NCBI GenBank assembly: GCA_947489585.1
Contig: CANLEE010000001.1
Location: forward strand, 490,946 to 554,945
Direction of reading: 5' to 3'
Length of the DNA: 64,000 nt
Origin: an uncultured Psychroserpens sp.
GTDB lineage: Bacteria; Bacteroidota; Bacteroidia; Flavobacteriales; Flavobacteriaceae
Shown: positions 45,728 through 55,046 of the stretch, in pieces
Layout: each line of letters opens with the position of its first letter
Numbering within the stretch: the first letter of the stretch is position 1
Position numbers and translations under genes: made by a program
Notes under the pieces: model-generated
Seen by the model: only the letters and a program-made list of their open reading frames with translations
Database searches by the model: none
Told to the model about the DNA's origin: nothing

Positions 45728-47752
45728 CTAATTTTTGTACGGGATGGTAATACTAACCTCAGTCCCTTTATTAATAGCTGAGATAAATTCGGCTTTCCCT
45801 TGAGCCTCATTCACTCTAGAATTTATGTTTTTGAGGCCAATTCCTTTTTTACTTTTATTGACATCAAAACCATCTCCATCATCAATTATCAATAAGCAAA
45901 TTACATTATTTTTTAATTGAATGCTAATTTTTACGCTGTTTGCATTGGCATGTTTATAAATATTTTGAAGCGATTCTTGTATAATCCTGTAAATGTTGAT
46001 TTTAGTTTTATTAGGCACAACTTCCCAATTAATATCATCTGTGTAATCAAACGAAGATTTGAGTTGATATGCTTTGGTTTGCTTTTCAATTAATTCGGAA
46101 ACAATATCCATAAAACCAGATCCAGAGACAAAATCGGTATTTAAATCATGAGAAATTTTACGAATATCATTTTCAATAGTCATAAGTTCTTTGATATAAG
46201 TTGCCCTATTGTTAATTGCTTCTTTTCCTTCTGAAAAGTTTAAACTATCTAAGCTTAACCTAGTTCCAAAAAGTCGACCTAGAACACCATCGTGAAGTTC
46301 TTCTGAAATTCGCTTTTTCTCTCCGGCTCTTGCCTCATCAACCTTGTCTTGTTGTGATAGCATGAGGTTGTAAATCTCTTCATTAGCTTTTTGCTGGTCT
46401 TTCTCAAATTTTAGTTCTTTGTTTTTTGCACGTTGAGTAATGATGATGTAAAGTAAAAATAAAGTGACTAATAATGCTCCAGAAATAGCCAATAACCAAA
46501 CAAGTTGCTCAGACATCTTTTGATTTTCTTCTTCTAATTTATCTGTCTCTAACTCTATACGAGCAAATTTGTTTCTAACATTTCTTTCAACATCAAGTAA
46601 GCTATCGCTAAGTCTTATATGTTCATTTAAATAAGTTCTAGCCTTTTCTCCCTCATTTAATTTGGAAAGAATCAATAAGGACTCTAATCTTATATCATTG
46701 GATGACGTTTCTTTTGAAAGTTGATAGGTTTCATTTGCATAAACTAACGCTTTAACTTTCTCATCAATATTCAAATAAAAATTAGAAAACTCAGTAGTCA
46801 CTCCTAATTTCGCAATAGGATCATCTAAACTATCACTAATTCTATAAGCTCGTTGAAACATTTGTTCAATCTCTTCAATATTCCGATTCTTTTTAAGTGA
46901 TTTAGAATAGGCCATGTTTGCTAAAGTCGTAGAAAGAAAAGAAGGATCATCTTCATACAAATCTTTTTTATCCAGCACTGTTTGATAGAGTTTAATTGAA
47001 GTATCTAAATCTCCTTTTAATCGATAAACGTATGCTTTGTTATTAGTTGAATATAGATTATTGATATAACCATCATTCATTTTATTACTAATAGATAATG
47101 CTTTTTCATGATACTCTAAGGCTCTATCATATTTTTTTAATTTAAAAGAGATGATTCCAATAAGGTTATTTAATATCCATAATTGTTCACGAATATTCTC
47201 GTTTTCTGGTAACTCATTAAGCAACTTTATGGCTTTCACCGAAGTTTCTTCACTTCCAAAATAGTCTTTCTCTGTTTCTTGAATATTAGCAATATTAACT
47301 AAGACTTCAACTTGTTTAAGTCTTTGACCTAATTTATCATATAATTTTAAGGTTTTTGAGTAATAATAAAAAGCACTATCATTTTGTGAGTCATTATCAT
47401 AATAGAGACCTAAATTACGATATGCAACCACCATTGCTGATGAATCTTTTAATTCAGAAGCTAAATTTAAATTTTGTCGATTGGTCTTCTTGAATAAATC
47501 ATAATTTTCAGTCATATAATATATAACTGCTAGGTTTCTGTTAGAATTTAATATCGTGGAATCTATTTTACTTTCTCTAGCTAGATTAGACGATTTAAGT
47601 GCATAGCTTAATCTCTCATCTAAAGTAAAATCTTGTTTTTTTGATAATGCGCGAAAATAAATGGCACTATCTGCACTTGTTTTTATGTTTTGAGTTTGTC
47701 CAAAAATGTTGGAGGAGATGCACAGTAGAAAAAAAAAGATTAGTAATCGCAT
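45728..47752 (-). CDS. TPR-containing sensor histidine kinase
   Basis: 674 residues. A signal peptide (IFFFLLCISSNIFGQ) leads into about 350 residues of periplasmic TPR repeats (two-component kinase of the Bacteroidota TPR type). One membrane helix lies near 420-440 (LLAISGALLVTLFLLYIII). A HisKA_3 phosphoacceptor, His487 in EELHDGVLGRLFG, and a HATPase_c domain (NIYRIIQESLQNIYKHANA, DDGDGFD, GIGLKN) follow. It should phosphorylate the response regulator downstream. The signal is unknown. Confidence 0.92.
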   Translation of the reverse strand: MRLLIFFFLLCISSNIFGQTQNIKTSADSAIYFRALSKKQDFTLDERLSYALKSSNLARESKIDSTILNSNRNLAVIYYMTENYDLFKKTNRQNLNLASELKDSSAMVVAYRNLGLYYDNDSQNDSAFYYYSKTLKLYDKLGQRLKQVEVLVNIANIQETEKDYFGSEETSVKAIKLLNELPENENIREQLWILNNLIGIISFKLKKYDRALEYHEKALSISNKMNDGYINNLYSTNNKAYVYRLKGDLDTSIKLYQTVLDKKDLYEDDPSFLSTTLANMAYSKSLKKNRNIEEIEQMFQRAYRISDSLDDPIAKLGVTTEFSNFYLNIDEKVKALVYANETYQLSKETSSNDIRLESLLILSKLNEGEKARTYLNEHIRLSDSLLDVERNVRNKFARIELETDKLEEENQKMSEQLVWLLAISGALLVTLFLLYIIITQRAKNKELKFEKDQQKANEEIYNLMLSQQDKVDEARAGEKKRISEELHDGVLGRLFGTRLSLDSLNFSEGKEAINNRATYIKELMTIENDIRKISHDLNTDFVSGSGFMDIVSELIEKQTKAYQLKSSFDYTDDINWEVVPNKTKINIYRIIQESLQNIYKHANANSVKISIQLKNNVICLLIIDDGDGFDVNKSKKGIGLKNINSRVNEAQGKAEFISAINKGTEVSITIPYKN

Positions 47753-47885
47753 TAAGCTAAGTTAATAAATAATACTAATCCAAATTTAGGTTAAAATTTA
47801 ACCCAAACAAATAAATATGTAGTAAATAAATATAGCCCTCATTAATTGATAATGAAGGCCAAACTTTAAATAATTTTCAATTATC

Positions 47886-48056
47886 TTAACCTTGAGGCTG
47901 TAGATTTTTTTTCTTTTTCGCAAGTGCTAATAAATCATATTGCTTTTGCGTTTTATAAGTAGGTTCATTAGTATCTACGACAGAGTCACTGCTTTGACCA
48001 GATACAGTTAATAATAATACTGCTAATAGTAGGAAAGTAATTTTTAGAGCTTTCAT
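47886..48056 (-). CDS. small secreted peptide, unknown function
   Basis: The ATG at 48056 gives 56 residues: a strong signal peptide (MKALKITFLLLAVLLLTVSG) and a short polar remainder ending KKKKNLQPQG. An ATG at 48086 would add ten residues before the signal. No family recognised. It lies between the kinase operon and a lipoprotein gene; a role as a signal or subunit is a guess only. Confidence 0.55.
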   Translation of the reverse strand: MKALKITFLLLAVLLLTVSGQSSDSVVDTNEPTYKTQKQYDLLALAKKKKNLQPQG

Positions 48057-48383
48057 GTTAATCAATTTTAGGGATTTATAATTCAATTTAATTTTGTTAA
48101 TAATAAAACAGCATCAAAAATGCCAATTCGAGGGAAGAATGGATTATTAACTTTTGGCATTAAAATGCCTATAAAATTGAGGGAAATCTAAATGTCGAAT
48201 GACACCTAAATCTAAAATGGATTAATAAAATACCTTGATAAGTGATTTTCGGGGCTTATGAAGGACTCCAAACATACTACAATTTATAAGATAAACAAAA
48301 ACAAATCCGATTAAATGCTTGTTTATATCGTTAAAATGCATTTAATTAGATTTTTATTGTTCATTACATGTTAATAACTCTCG
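48057..48383. other. intergenic region, no gene recognised
   Basis: AT-rich spacer before the small secreted peptide gene, where its promoter should lie. No clear -7/-33 pair or stable hairpin with T run was found. Confidence 0.5.
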
Positions 48384-49145
48384 TTATTGAACATTAGGAT
48401 TAAAAGGCGCAGCGTCTTGATTATCTGGTGTACCATCCAAATCTGAATCTCTTACATCATCAGAAATCACCAATAATTGCCAATGTAATGGTAAATAAGT
48501 TTCCATGACCAAGCCATCAAATTCTGCAGATGGACCAGATGCTAAAGTTACCGACATAAATGTATTTCCTAAGCTAGGCATAAAATGAGTTTGTACAATT
48601 AATTGTGCAGTAAAATTTCCGAATGTAACTAAACGTGAGGAAAAACTAGTAGGAAAACCAAACTCATTCGATTGAAAATCTTCGTCGCAAATGATGGTTC
48701 CTATTTCTGTCACGCCATGTACTGCTTTAATTTGATTAATCTCAAAATCAACAATATCAGCAATAGCAACTTGACCTTGTAATGGTGCCGAAGGAATATA
48801 TCGCCAGACCACATTACCATCGTCTCTTACAACGTTTACACCTAGAGCACTTGTTTGTGGGTCCCAAAGTTCAATGGCTGTATAACCTTGAGGCATTGTA
48901 AAGCCCAACGCTGGATATTGGCTATGAATAAATTGCTGACCAGGATTAACAATGGTTGGTATTTGAGCTAAAGGTGTTGGCTGACTATGACTCCCATCCC
49001 AATACACGGCCTTAAGACCAAAGATATTGTTACAAATTCCGGAGTTGAATTGGTTTAAGTTTTGATTGTTACCATCGTCACTATTACTACAAGCGCATAA
49101 AAATGAAACGATTGCCAATAAAATGATGTATTTAAATGTTTTCAT
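48384..49145 (-). CDS. lipoprotein with calcium-binding-type tail, unknown function
   Basis: 253 residues, lipobox CAC (Cys19) followed by SNSDDG. The body has beta-rich segments without a recognised fold. The C-terminal DSDLDGTPDNQDAAPFNPN resembles a thrombospondin type 3 calcium-binding repeat, as found in many Bacteroidota surface proteins. Surface location is likely. It is the last ordinary chromosomal gene before the accessory island. Confidence 0.72.
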   Translation of the reverse strand: MKTFKYIILLAIVSFLCACSNSDDGNNQNLNQFNSGICNNIFGLKAVYWDGSHSQPTPLAQIPTIVNPGQQFIHSQYPALGFTMPQGYTAIELWDPQTSALGVNVVRDDGNVVWRYIPSAPLQGQVAIADIVDFEINQIKAVHGVTEIGTIICDEDFQSNEFGFPTSFSSRLVTFGNFTAQLIVQTHFMPSLGNTFMSVTLASGPSAEFDGLVMETYLPLHWQLLVISDDVRDSDLDGTPDNQDAAPFNPNVQ

Positions 49146-49206
49146 GATATGATATTTATATCACATCGGAAAAGCTTTAAAATGTCATCATGATTTAAAA
49201 TTAACC

Positions 49207-51588
49207 TTAAGATATTTTTAATTGCATAATAAAACTCTGGTACTGCAAATCCGGTTCATCTTTTGCTTCTTTTAATGTTTTTAGCAGTAAATCATAACAT
49301 TGTTTAAAAAAGATTCTTTCTATATTTTCATTTAGAGGGATCTCTTCTAAAGTTCTAATTGCATAAAATAATTGTTTACTTCTTTTTTCCTTATAGGTCA
49401 TTGCTTGCATGTATTCAATGTAAGCCTCAACATAATGATAGACTGGGTTATTTGGGTCTCTTGATTTCGTTCTTGCTTTTATTTCGGTTTTTAATTTTCC
49501 AATAGAGGTTATAAGGCTATCAATAGTTGCTTGTAGTTTATAGCTTCTTTTCTCTTTAGTATTTAATGACTCTTGATAAAATAATAAGTCTAACTTAACA
49601 CATAGGATGAAACAATAACTATTGATTAAAGTAGTGTAAATGTTTTTTAAATACTCATCATTTTCATAGGTGTTTTTTAAAATTGATTTTTTCAATAATT
49701 TTTTTGTGACTTTACCTATTCTGATTATCTCGTCTACATATTTAAAAATAACTGTAACATTAGATGAGTTTAATTCAATAAAATGATAAATGAAATTAAT
49801 CTTTGATAAAAAATATGAATATGAATATCGATAATCATCTTTATATTTAGCAATCAATGCTATGTGTGTCTGTGTTATTCTATTGATTCTTTCATTAGAG
49901 TAGTCATTCCCGATTCGTCTTTCAGCCCAGATTTTTAATACATAAAGTTCTTTAAGTAATTCTTCATATCTAATCTTCTTATTAGAGTAATTAGAGTTTT
50001 TTGACATTTCTATTTTAAATTTACTCTCTAATTCAATACAGTAATCATAAGCTTGTTGATTACTTTGCCCTAAATTGTCATTCTTTTTTCGAACAAAAAT
50101 TAAAATGAAAATTAATAATAGACTGTTAAAATAGCTTTCAGAATAGTCCATCTTTTTTAACAATTCATTTAATAGAATTACTAATCTGTCTCTTTCAAGT
50201 CTAGAAGCCTCAGTAGAATGCTTGCTTGCTGATAATATTAATTGAGTAACTTTCTCTTTAAAAATCGAATTTTCATCAAATACAAAAAGAGGAGGTAAGC
50301 TATTAAATAAAGAGACAATATTATCATTTCCTCTGTCAAACTGGAGTTGATTTTTATCTGAAGAACAAAAATCAATAAGATATTGGATTAATTTAAAATT
50401 GAAGTCATCAATAATAATATTAGTATCCATTTCAACAAACAAATCTCCAACAGTATCGTACTTCAAGCTTCTAATAAAATCAATGATTTTGTTAGAAATA
50501 CGACCATCTCTTTGAATTTCATCAAAAGAATTCTTTAACTTTTTTGATTTTTGATAATCAATCAGTACTGCTAAATTTTCATAACTTTCCCTCTTTTCAT
50601 GAAAGAGTTTCAAAAGTCCATTAATGTTATTTTCCTTAAAGTCATCAGTATTACAGGTTCTCTTAAACATTTCTATTGCAACCTCTTTATCAAAATCACT
50701 TGACTTACTTCTATTTATAAAACTTTTAAATAAAATGTAACCAAAAGTATATGCCTTATTTCTAAAAAAAAGTAAGTTTTCTTCTGGATAATTATCTAAG
50801 ATGTCTTGCAACCATTCCCATTGCCTTTTATTTTTATTAAGTTTTTTATCTTCCGTGAGTCTTTCTTTTATCCTCAGCATTAGACTCCTACTTTTCTTGG
50901 CAGACGACAAATAAATATGCTTTTTCCCTTTGACATTGAATTCATTCATTATAAAGACTTTACAAATAGCAACTGCATCTACATAATCGCTAAATGATCT
51001 ATCAGTCTCTTTATAAATTAAATCAATTTTCTTTTTTTCTTCTTGGCTAAAAACACCGTGTGTTGCAAAGCATTTTTCTTCAAGCTTGTAGTCAACACCT
51101 ATTTTATTATTATCAAAAATTTCTTTATAAAACGCATAAACTGACTTAGCTGACCCTGAAAGGTAGAATAGTATTTTAGAAAAATTTTCTTTAATATATT
51201 TTATAATCTCTTCATTTTCTTTATCATTTTTAGTATTAAGTGAGTCAAGTACATTTGCTGCAATGCTCCGAGTATGAAAATTAAATTCGCTTTCTTTATC
51301 AGCTAATTCCATAGAGTAATCCTCTAATAAAAAAACATCATTTTTAGAATTATCCAGCAATGTTTTAAGTGCATAATATTCATCAGCCAAAACATTTTTT
51401 TCTTTGGACTCATATGACGAGCTTTCAAACATCAAACTATAAGGGTCTATATAACTTAATATATCATAGGAATCAATAAAATAGATAAATTCAAGACTAT
51501 CTTTAGTTTCGTAATCTACTATTATTTGATTGACTTGGTCAACATTTAATTTATTAAGCAATGGTATGTTAGAAGGTAGATCAGCCAT
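49207..51588 (-). CDS. large protein of unknown family, possible N-terminal PIN-like domain
   Basis: 793 residues, no signal peptide, no family recognised. The N-terminal ~240 residues show a pattern reminiscent of PIN nucleases: a strand ending in Asp (EFIYFIDSYDILSYIDP), a Glu/Asp helix (VFLLEDYSMELADKESEF), an acidic helix (DYVDAVAICKVFIMNEF) and a strand (KHIYLSSAKKSR). The rest is helical and Lys/Asn/Ile rich, perhaps TPR- or HEAT-like. It overlaps the gene upstream by 8 bases, so translation is coupled. It is the last gene of a four-gene run beginning with a SLATT protein. The PIN idea is weak, based only on spacing of acidic residues. Confidence 0.6.
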   Translation of the reverse strand: MADLPSNIPLLNKLNVDQVNQIIVDYETKDSLEFIYFIDSYDILSYIDPYSLMFESSSYESKEKNVLADEYYALKTLLDNSKNDVFLLEDYSMELADKESEFNFHTRSIAANVLDSLNTKNDKENEEIIKYIKENFSKILFYLSGSAKSVYAFYKEIFDNNKIGVDYKLEEKCFATHGVFSQEEKKKIDLIYKETDRSFSDYVDAVAICKVFIMNEFNVKGKKHIYLSSAKKSRSLMLRIKERLTEDKKLNKNKRQWEWLQDILDNYPEENLLFFRNKAYTFGYILFKSFINRSKSSDFDKEVAIEMFKRTCNTDDFKENNINGLLKLFHEKRESYENLAVLIDYQKSKKLKNSFDEIQRDGRISNKIIDFIRSLKYDTVGDLFVEMDTNIIIDDFNFKLIQYLIDFCSSDKNQLQFDRGNDNIVSLFNSLPPLFVFDENSIFKEKVTQLILSASKHSTEASRLERDRLVILLNELLKKMDYSESYFNSLLLIFILIFVRKKNDNLGQSNQQAYDYCIELESKFKIEMSKNSNYSNKKIRYEELLKELYVLKIWAERRIGNDYSNERINRITQTHIALIAKYKDDYRYSYSYFLSKINFIYHFIELNSSNVTVIFKYVDEIIRIGKVTKKLLKKSILKNTYENDEYLKNIYTTLINSYCFILCVKLDLLFYQESLNTKEKRSYKLQATIDSLITSIGKLKTEIKARTKSRDPNNPVYHYVEAYIEYMQAMTYKEKRSKQLFYAIRTLEEIPLNENIERIFFKQCYDLLLKTLKEAKDEPDLQYQSFIMQLKIS

Positions 51589-53161
51589 TGTTAAATTTGT
51601 TTTTTATTTTATCATGATAGTGACCCTCATAAATACTTAAGCACTCATCTGTTTTTTCAGTCGAACATGCAATAGCTGTAATTGTTTCATCTATATTTTC
51701 AATTTCTGGTTTTAAAATTGATTTTTTCTCAATAGATACAGAGTTTTTAAGTGCAATTAAATAATTTTTATAAGTTCCCATATCTATATTTTGATCAAAT
51801 TTCAGGGCCTTATCTTTTAATCTAATCGAAAAGTTTGTCACACTCTTTTCAATACTCTTATCTCCATTATTTCTTTTATCACATACATAACTTAAAAAAT
51901 TTGCAGATATATTTTTTGAAGGTGATTCGTAGTCTTCAATTAAAATATTATCTATAATTCGCGTATTATTATTTGCTAAGCCTAAAATAAGTAACTCTTT
52001 AACTGTATCATCATTACCATTATTTATTATAGGTTTGAACAATTTATCATCCATTAACCTTATTTGATTTTCATTCATAGTTGGTTGAAACCTCAACATG
52101 GAAATATAAACTTTGGTTAATGTTTCATTACGCTTCTTAGGATAAAAGTAATTTAAGTTATTATGCCATAAACTGAATAATCCTATATCAACTTTACTTT
52201 GTGATGGAATGCCCAACCAATAACTCTTCTCTTGTAATTGCTTCATTTTGAAATTGTCTTTTTTTGCAGTAAACAGAAGGTCTTGCAAAGATTTTGAAAG
52301 ATCCTTAATCTCATCCATTGAATTATCGACATGAGAACTAAAAACATTTTGAATATAATCGCTTTTAATTAACCCTGTTTCAAATAGGTAATCGAGTTCT
52401 TTAGTTATTGAATTAGAAATTATCGTTTTATTGGCTACTACTAATTGCAGTTTATTTTCAATTTCTTCCTCGCTGATATTACAATAATAAAGAAAGAGAG
52501 TATAAATAGATAAAGAATAATAATCATTTAAATACTCTTCGAAAACACGCTTTATAGATAATGTATTAACAAATAATAATGTTTGAAATACAAAATTCCC
52601 AATAATCAACTCTCCATCCTCAACAAAAAATAGCTTTTTTAAATTTATACCACTATTGTAGTTAACATCTATTGGCTTTAATTTATTAGACATAAAATAT
52701 CTCAAATAAATATAAATTATATTTTGTTCGGAAATAGGTTTACTAATTTTATCAAATGGATAAATCAGTCTTAGTTTTTCTTTGTTTTCATATTCTTCTT
52801 TAAATTTTAAAGAAAAGTATGTGTTTGATAGAAAAAGTGCAATTTCATAATTTATATAAGGTGATTTACAAATAATAAACTTTTTTTCATAATAAAGCAC
52901 ATGTAATTGATTTATTAAAAAAAGTAAATCTCCGACAATTAAATCTAACTCAATACTTTCAACGTGTATCTTAAAAACATAACAAACTTCATTTTCATTA
53001 TTCTTTTGTATTAATAATCGATTCTTGTCGTGATCTTTTATGTAAGCAAGTCTTTTTAATTCACTTTTATCTATTTCTCTCAAATAAGTATACTTATTCT
53101 CTACAAAATCAACACTTTTAGTAAAAAAAGACTCTTCATCACTAAATACTGGAATTGACAT
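51581..53161 (-). CDS. protein of unknown family in a probable defence operon
   Basis: 526 residues, no recognised domain, no signal peptide or membrane segment. The composition is strongly Lys/Asn/Ile/Tyr rich, typical of AT-rich mobile DNA. A beta-rich first third is followed by helical segments. The gene overlaps the 793-residue protein gene by 8 bases and is separated by 73 bases from the gene upstream, a space that holds a short 8-bp repeat. The two overlapping genes probably encode partners of one complex. No function can be assigned from sequence. Confidence 0.6.
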   Translation of the reverse strand: MSIPVFSDEESFFTKSVDFVENKYTYLREIDKSELKRLAYIKDHDKNRLLIQKNNENEVCYVFKIHVESIELDLIVGDLLFLINQLHVLYYEKKFIICKSPYINYEIALFLSNTYFSLKFKEEYENKEKLRLIYPFDKISKPISEQNIIYIYLRYFMSNKLKPIDVNYNSGINLKKLFFVEDGELIIGNFVFQTLLFVNTLSIKRVFEEYLNDYYSLSIYTLFLYYCNISEEEIENKLQLVVANKTIISNSITKELDYLFETGLIKSDYIQNVFSSHVDNSMDEIKDLSKSLQDLLFTAKKDNFKMKQLQEKSYWLGIPSQSKVDIGLFSLWHNNLNYFYPKKRNETLTKVYISMLRFQPTMNENQIRLMDDKLFKPIINNGNDDTVKELLILGLANNNTRIIDNILIEDYESPSKNISANFLSYVCDKRNNGDKSIEKSVTNFSIRLKDKALKFDQNIDMGTYKNYLIALKNSVSIEKKSILKPEIENIDETITAIACSTEKTDECLSIYEGHYHDKIKNKFNNG

Positions 53162-53201
53162 TCCTGTATAGTTTGCTTTTAAGCTTTTTATGTAACCTAT
53201 T

Positions 53202-53225
53202 AATCTTTTAATCTTTTAATCTTTT
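53202..53225. repeat. 8-bp tandem repeat (AATCTTTT x3)
   Basis: Three exact copies of AATCTTTT between the 267- and 526-residue protein genes. It resembles the unit at 11455 (ATTCTTTT). Confidence 0.8.
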
Positions 53226-53234
53226 ATTAATATA

Positions 53235-54038
53235 TTAAGAAAATTGCAAGTCTCTCATATCATCAAATATTTTATCTCTAGTCTTATATGGATCAAATAA
53301 TAGTCTTTGATCTAGAAGTGTTATTTTCCTTTTATAATCTTCATCTAAAAGTGCCAATAAGGACTCTAAATTATCTGAAAGAACTTCGTTAAAACAATAT
53401 ATAGCAATAATCTCAAAATCATATAAGTTTACATCTTGTGTACTCTGAATCTCAATACTATTTCGTCTAGGGTCTTTTGCTCTTGGATCCATACCATTTT
53501 GAACATTACATATTGAACATACTAGTTTTGGAAACAACTTTAAATCTTTCATTTTCTCTCCAGTGAAAGAATAATCCGAATCTAAATTATCATCAAAATA
53601 GTTTTCATTTTGATTTTTAAAATACTTCTTTATAATCTTTTTGGAAACTTTAATAGACTCTTCTATATTATTACACTCTATTCCAAAACCTTCAAGTGAT
53701 TCAAGTGAAACTTTGTAGCCTCCTTTATAGTCATAGTAACCACCTTTAACACCTCCAGTATCTAATGGAGAAACTCTAAAAGGATGAGATATATTGTTTT
53801 TTTTCTCTAGAACTAGATATGTAGGTGCCGAATCTACTAAGTACGAAGGCTTTCCATAAAAGAAATAAGCAAGTTCATGCCCGTAATGCGGGCATATCTT
53901 AGCTTTTATGAATTGATCAGATATAATCTGATAGAAACTAGCTCCAGCAAAGCAATGCGTTAATAGTAAGTTGGAAATTTCACTTTCAGTTATATTATCA
54001 ATACTTGCAGAAAATTTTAGCTCAGGGTCTAACTTCAT
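53235..54038 (-). CDS. protein of unknown family with HYGHE and FYGKPSY motifs
   Basis: 267 residues, cytosolic. Two linked motifs stand out in the first third: CPHYGHELAYFFYGKPSY and then a Gly/Tyr-rich stretch, DTGGVKGGYYDYKGGYK. Similar HxxE...FYGxPxY segments are found, to my recollection, in uncharacterised proteins of bacterial defence loci, but no enzymatic family is named with confidence. It overlaps the SLATT gene stop by 4 bases (ATGA), so the two are coupled; a membrane effector plus sensor or enzyme pair is a plausible reading. Confidence 0.6.
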   Translation of the reverse strand: MKLDPELKFSASIDNITESEISNLLLTHCFAGASFYQIISDQFIKAKICPHYGHELAYFFYGKPSYLVDSAPTYLVLEKKNNISHPFRVSPLDTGGVKGGYYDYKGGYKVSLESLEGFGIECNNIEESIKVSKKIIKKYFKNQNENYFDDNLDSDYSFTGEKMKDLKLFPKLVCSICNVQNGMDPRAKDPRRNSIEIQSTQDVNLYDFEIIAIYCFNEVLSDNLESLLALLDEDYKRKITLLDQRLLFDPYKTRDKIFDDMRDLQFS

Positions 54039-54487
54039 AAATTATTTTTTTTTAATTCTCTCCATGATTTATTTGTTTCATCAAGTATAAGATTAAGTCT
54101 TTCTTTATATTCGTCCATAATTTTAACATCTACTTCATAATCAGGTTTCCCTTCTAGGTAATAATTTAAATCATCTCTTATCCCATATAATTTATTCAAC
54201 GCTTCATTGTACTTTACCCATAAACTCTCAAAGTCAAAAAAAGCATTGATAGTACTAACAATTGTTACAGATGCAGCTAAAACTATTGATATAGTTTTTA
54301 AGTAAGGATTAGTGAAAATTAAGCTTAAACAGAGAAGTAAGGTAATAATCAAACTAAATAAAGCTATTGTTATTTTCGTATAAAATGCTCTTTTCTTATT
54401 CTTCTCTTTAAGGTTTTTAAAAGATACGATATGCTGCGATATACTAGCAGTTAACCAGTCTCTTTTTTTTAAAGTCTCTTGAATCAT
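54035..54487 (-). CDS. SLATT-type two-helix membrane protein
   Basis: 150 residues with adjacent membrane helices at about 37-56 and 61-80, a short loop, and a soluble helical C-terminus (KVLIDELRE-type; YNEALNKLYGIRDDLNYYL). This is the layout of SLATT-domain proteins, which are predicted pore-forming effectors in nucleotide-sensing and other antiphage systems. It is the first gene of the four-gene run 54487-49207. Identification is by topology and the FDFESLWVKYNEA-type segment; distant. Confidence 0.7.
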   Translation of the reverse strand: MIQETLKKRDWLTASISQHIVSFKNLKEKNKKRAFYTKITIALFSLIITLLLCLSLIFTNPYLKTISIVLAASVTIVSTINAFFDFESLWVKYNEALNKLYGIRDDLNYYLEGKPDYEVDVKIMDEYKERLNLILDETNKSWRELKKNNL

Positions 54488-54818
54488 AAATTATATAGGT
54501 CAATAGTTATTACAATCAAAATCCAAAACTTTAGAGTTAAGGCTTCAATTATATATAAATGCAACTATTAAAAAGGGAGAATTCAAATATAAGATTTTTT
54601 TTTATAAGGCAATGAAATCCAAAACCTTATCGATAAAATTATACTTACATAGGGTAAAGTGACACAACAATCTTAAGGTTAGTTATCCCTAAAACAAAAA
54701 AGCATCCCAATTTTCTATAAAGAAAAAAGGAAAGCTTCTCATCGGTAAGAACTCAACAACATTGAGTTTCTCACAACTCTCAGATTCCTCTGAGAACAAC
54801 ACAACATCTTCTAATTGC

Positions 54819-54848
54819 AAAAAAAAGCCCTAATCTCTTAGAGCTTTG
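54819..54848 (-). terminator. terminator downstream of the tRNA-Asp fragment
   Basis: On the minus strand: AAAGCTCTAA, loop GAGA, TTAGGGCTTT, then a T run. It lies 10 bases after the fragment, the normal spacing behind a tRNA gene. Confidence 0.7.
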
Positions 54849-54857
54849 CAATTTTTA

Positions 54858-54873
54858 GCGGTCTGGACGGGAC
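54858..54873 (-). other. 3' fragment of tRNA-Asp, probable attachment-site scar
   Basis: Read on the minus strand the 16 bases are GTCCCGTCCAGACCGC: the end of the T loop, the T-stem 3' arm CCCGT, the acceptor arm CCAGACC and discriminator G. This fits tRNA-Asp (5' GGTCTGG). No 5' part is present. With its terminator downstream, it is what remains when an element integrates in the 3' end of a tRNA gene. By orientation, the element should lie at higher coordinates. Confidence 0.62.
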
Positions 54874-55046
54874 AAAATATATGCTCCGTAACCATATATT
54901 AAACAGCCTCTTACGTTTTTAATAAATTAAAAACTGGACATAAAATAGACATTTTTTTCAAAAAACTTACTTATAACCTCTATAAGCAATTGCAAATATA
55001 AAACAAAAATCAACTTGACAAAAGGAATCATTCCTTTACTTAAAAT

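Larger units (their letters stand above)
54488..55046. other. intergenic region between two defence units
   Basis: 559 bases without a convincing gene. It holds hairpins (AACTCAA/TTGAGTT near 54750; CTCAG/CTGAG near 54780), a tRNA-type terminator at 54819-54848 and a tRNA-Asp 3' fragment at 54858-54873. An 8-bp dyad, AAAGGAAT-C-ATTCCTTT (near 55023-55039), lies just after the HNH stop. No intact tRNA is present. Confidence 0.6.

Noticed and set aside
45724..45810. longer start for the response regulator at 45810
   Set aside because: It would overlap the kinase gene by 83 bases, and the receiver domain begins directly at the ATG at 45723.
49207..51588. firm assignment of the 793-residue protein as a nuclease
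   Set aside because: The PIN-like pattern depends on a few acidic residues; no complete motif can be shown by eye, so it is kept only as a low-confidence finding.
53202..53225. 8-bp repeats as a CRISPR or IS end
   Set aside because: Only three contiguous copies; no spacers, no transposase and no inverted partner.
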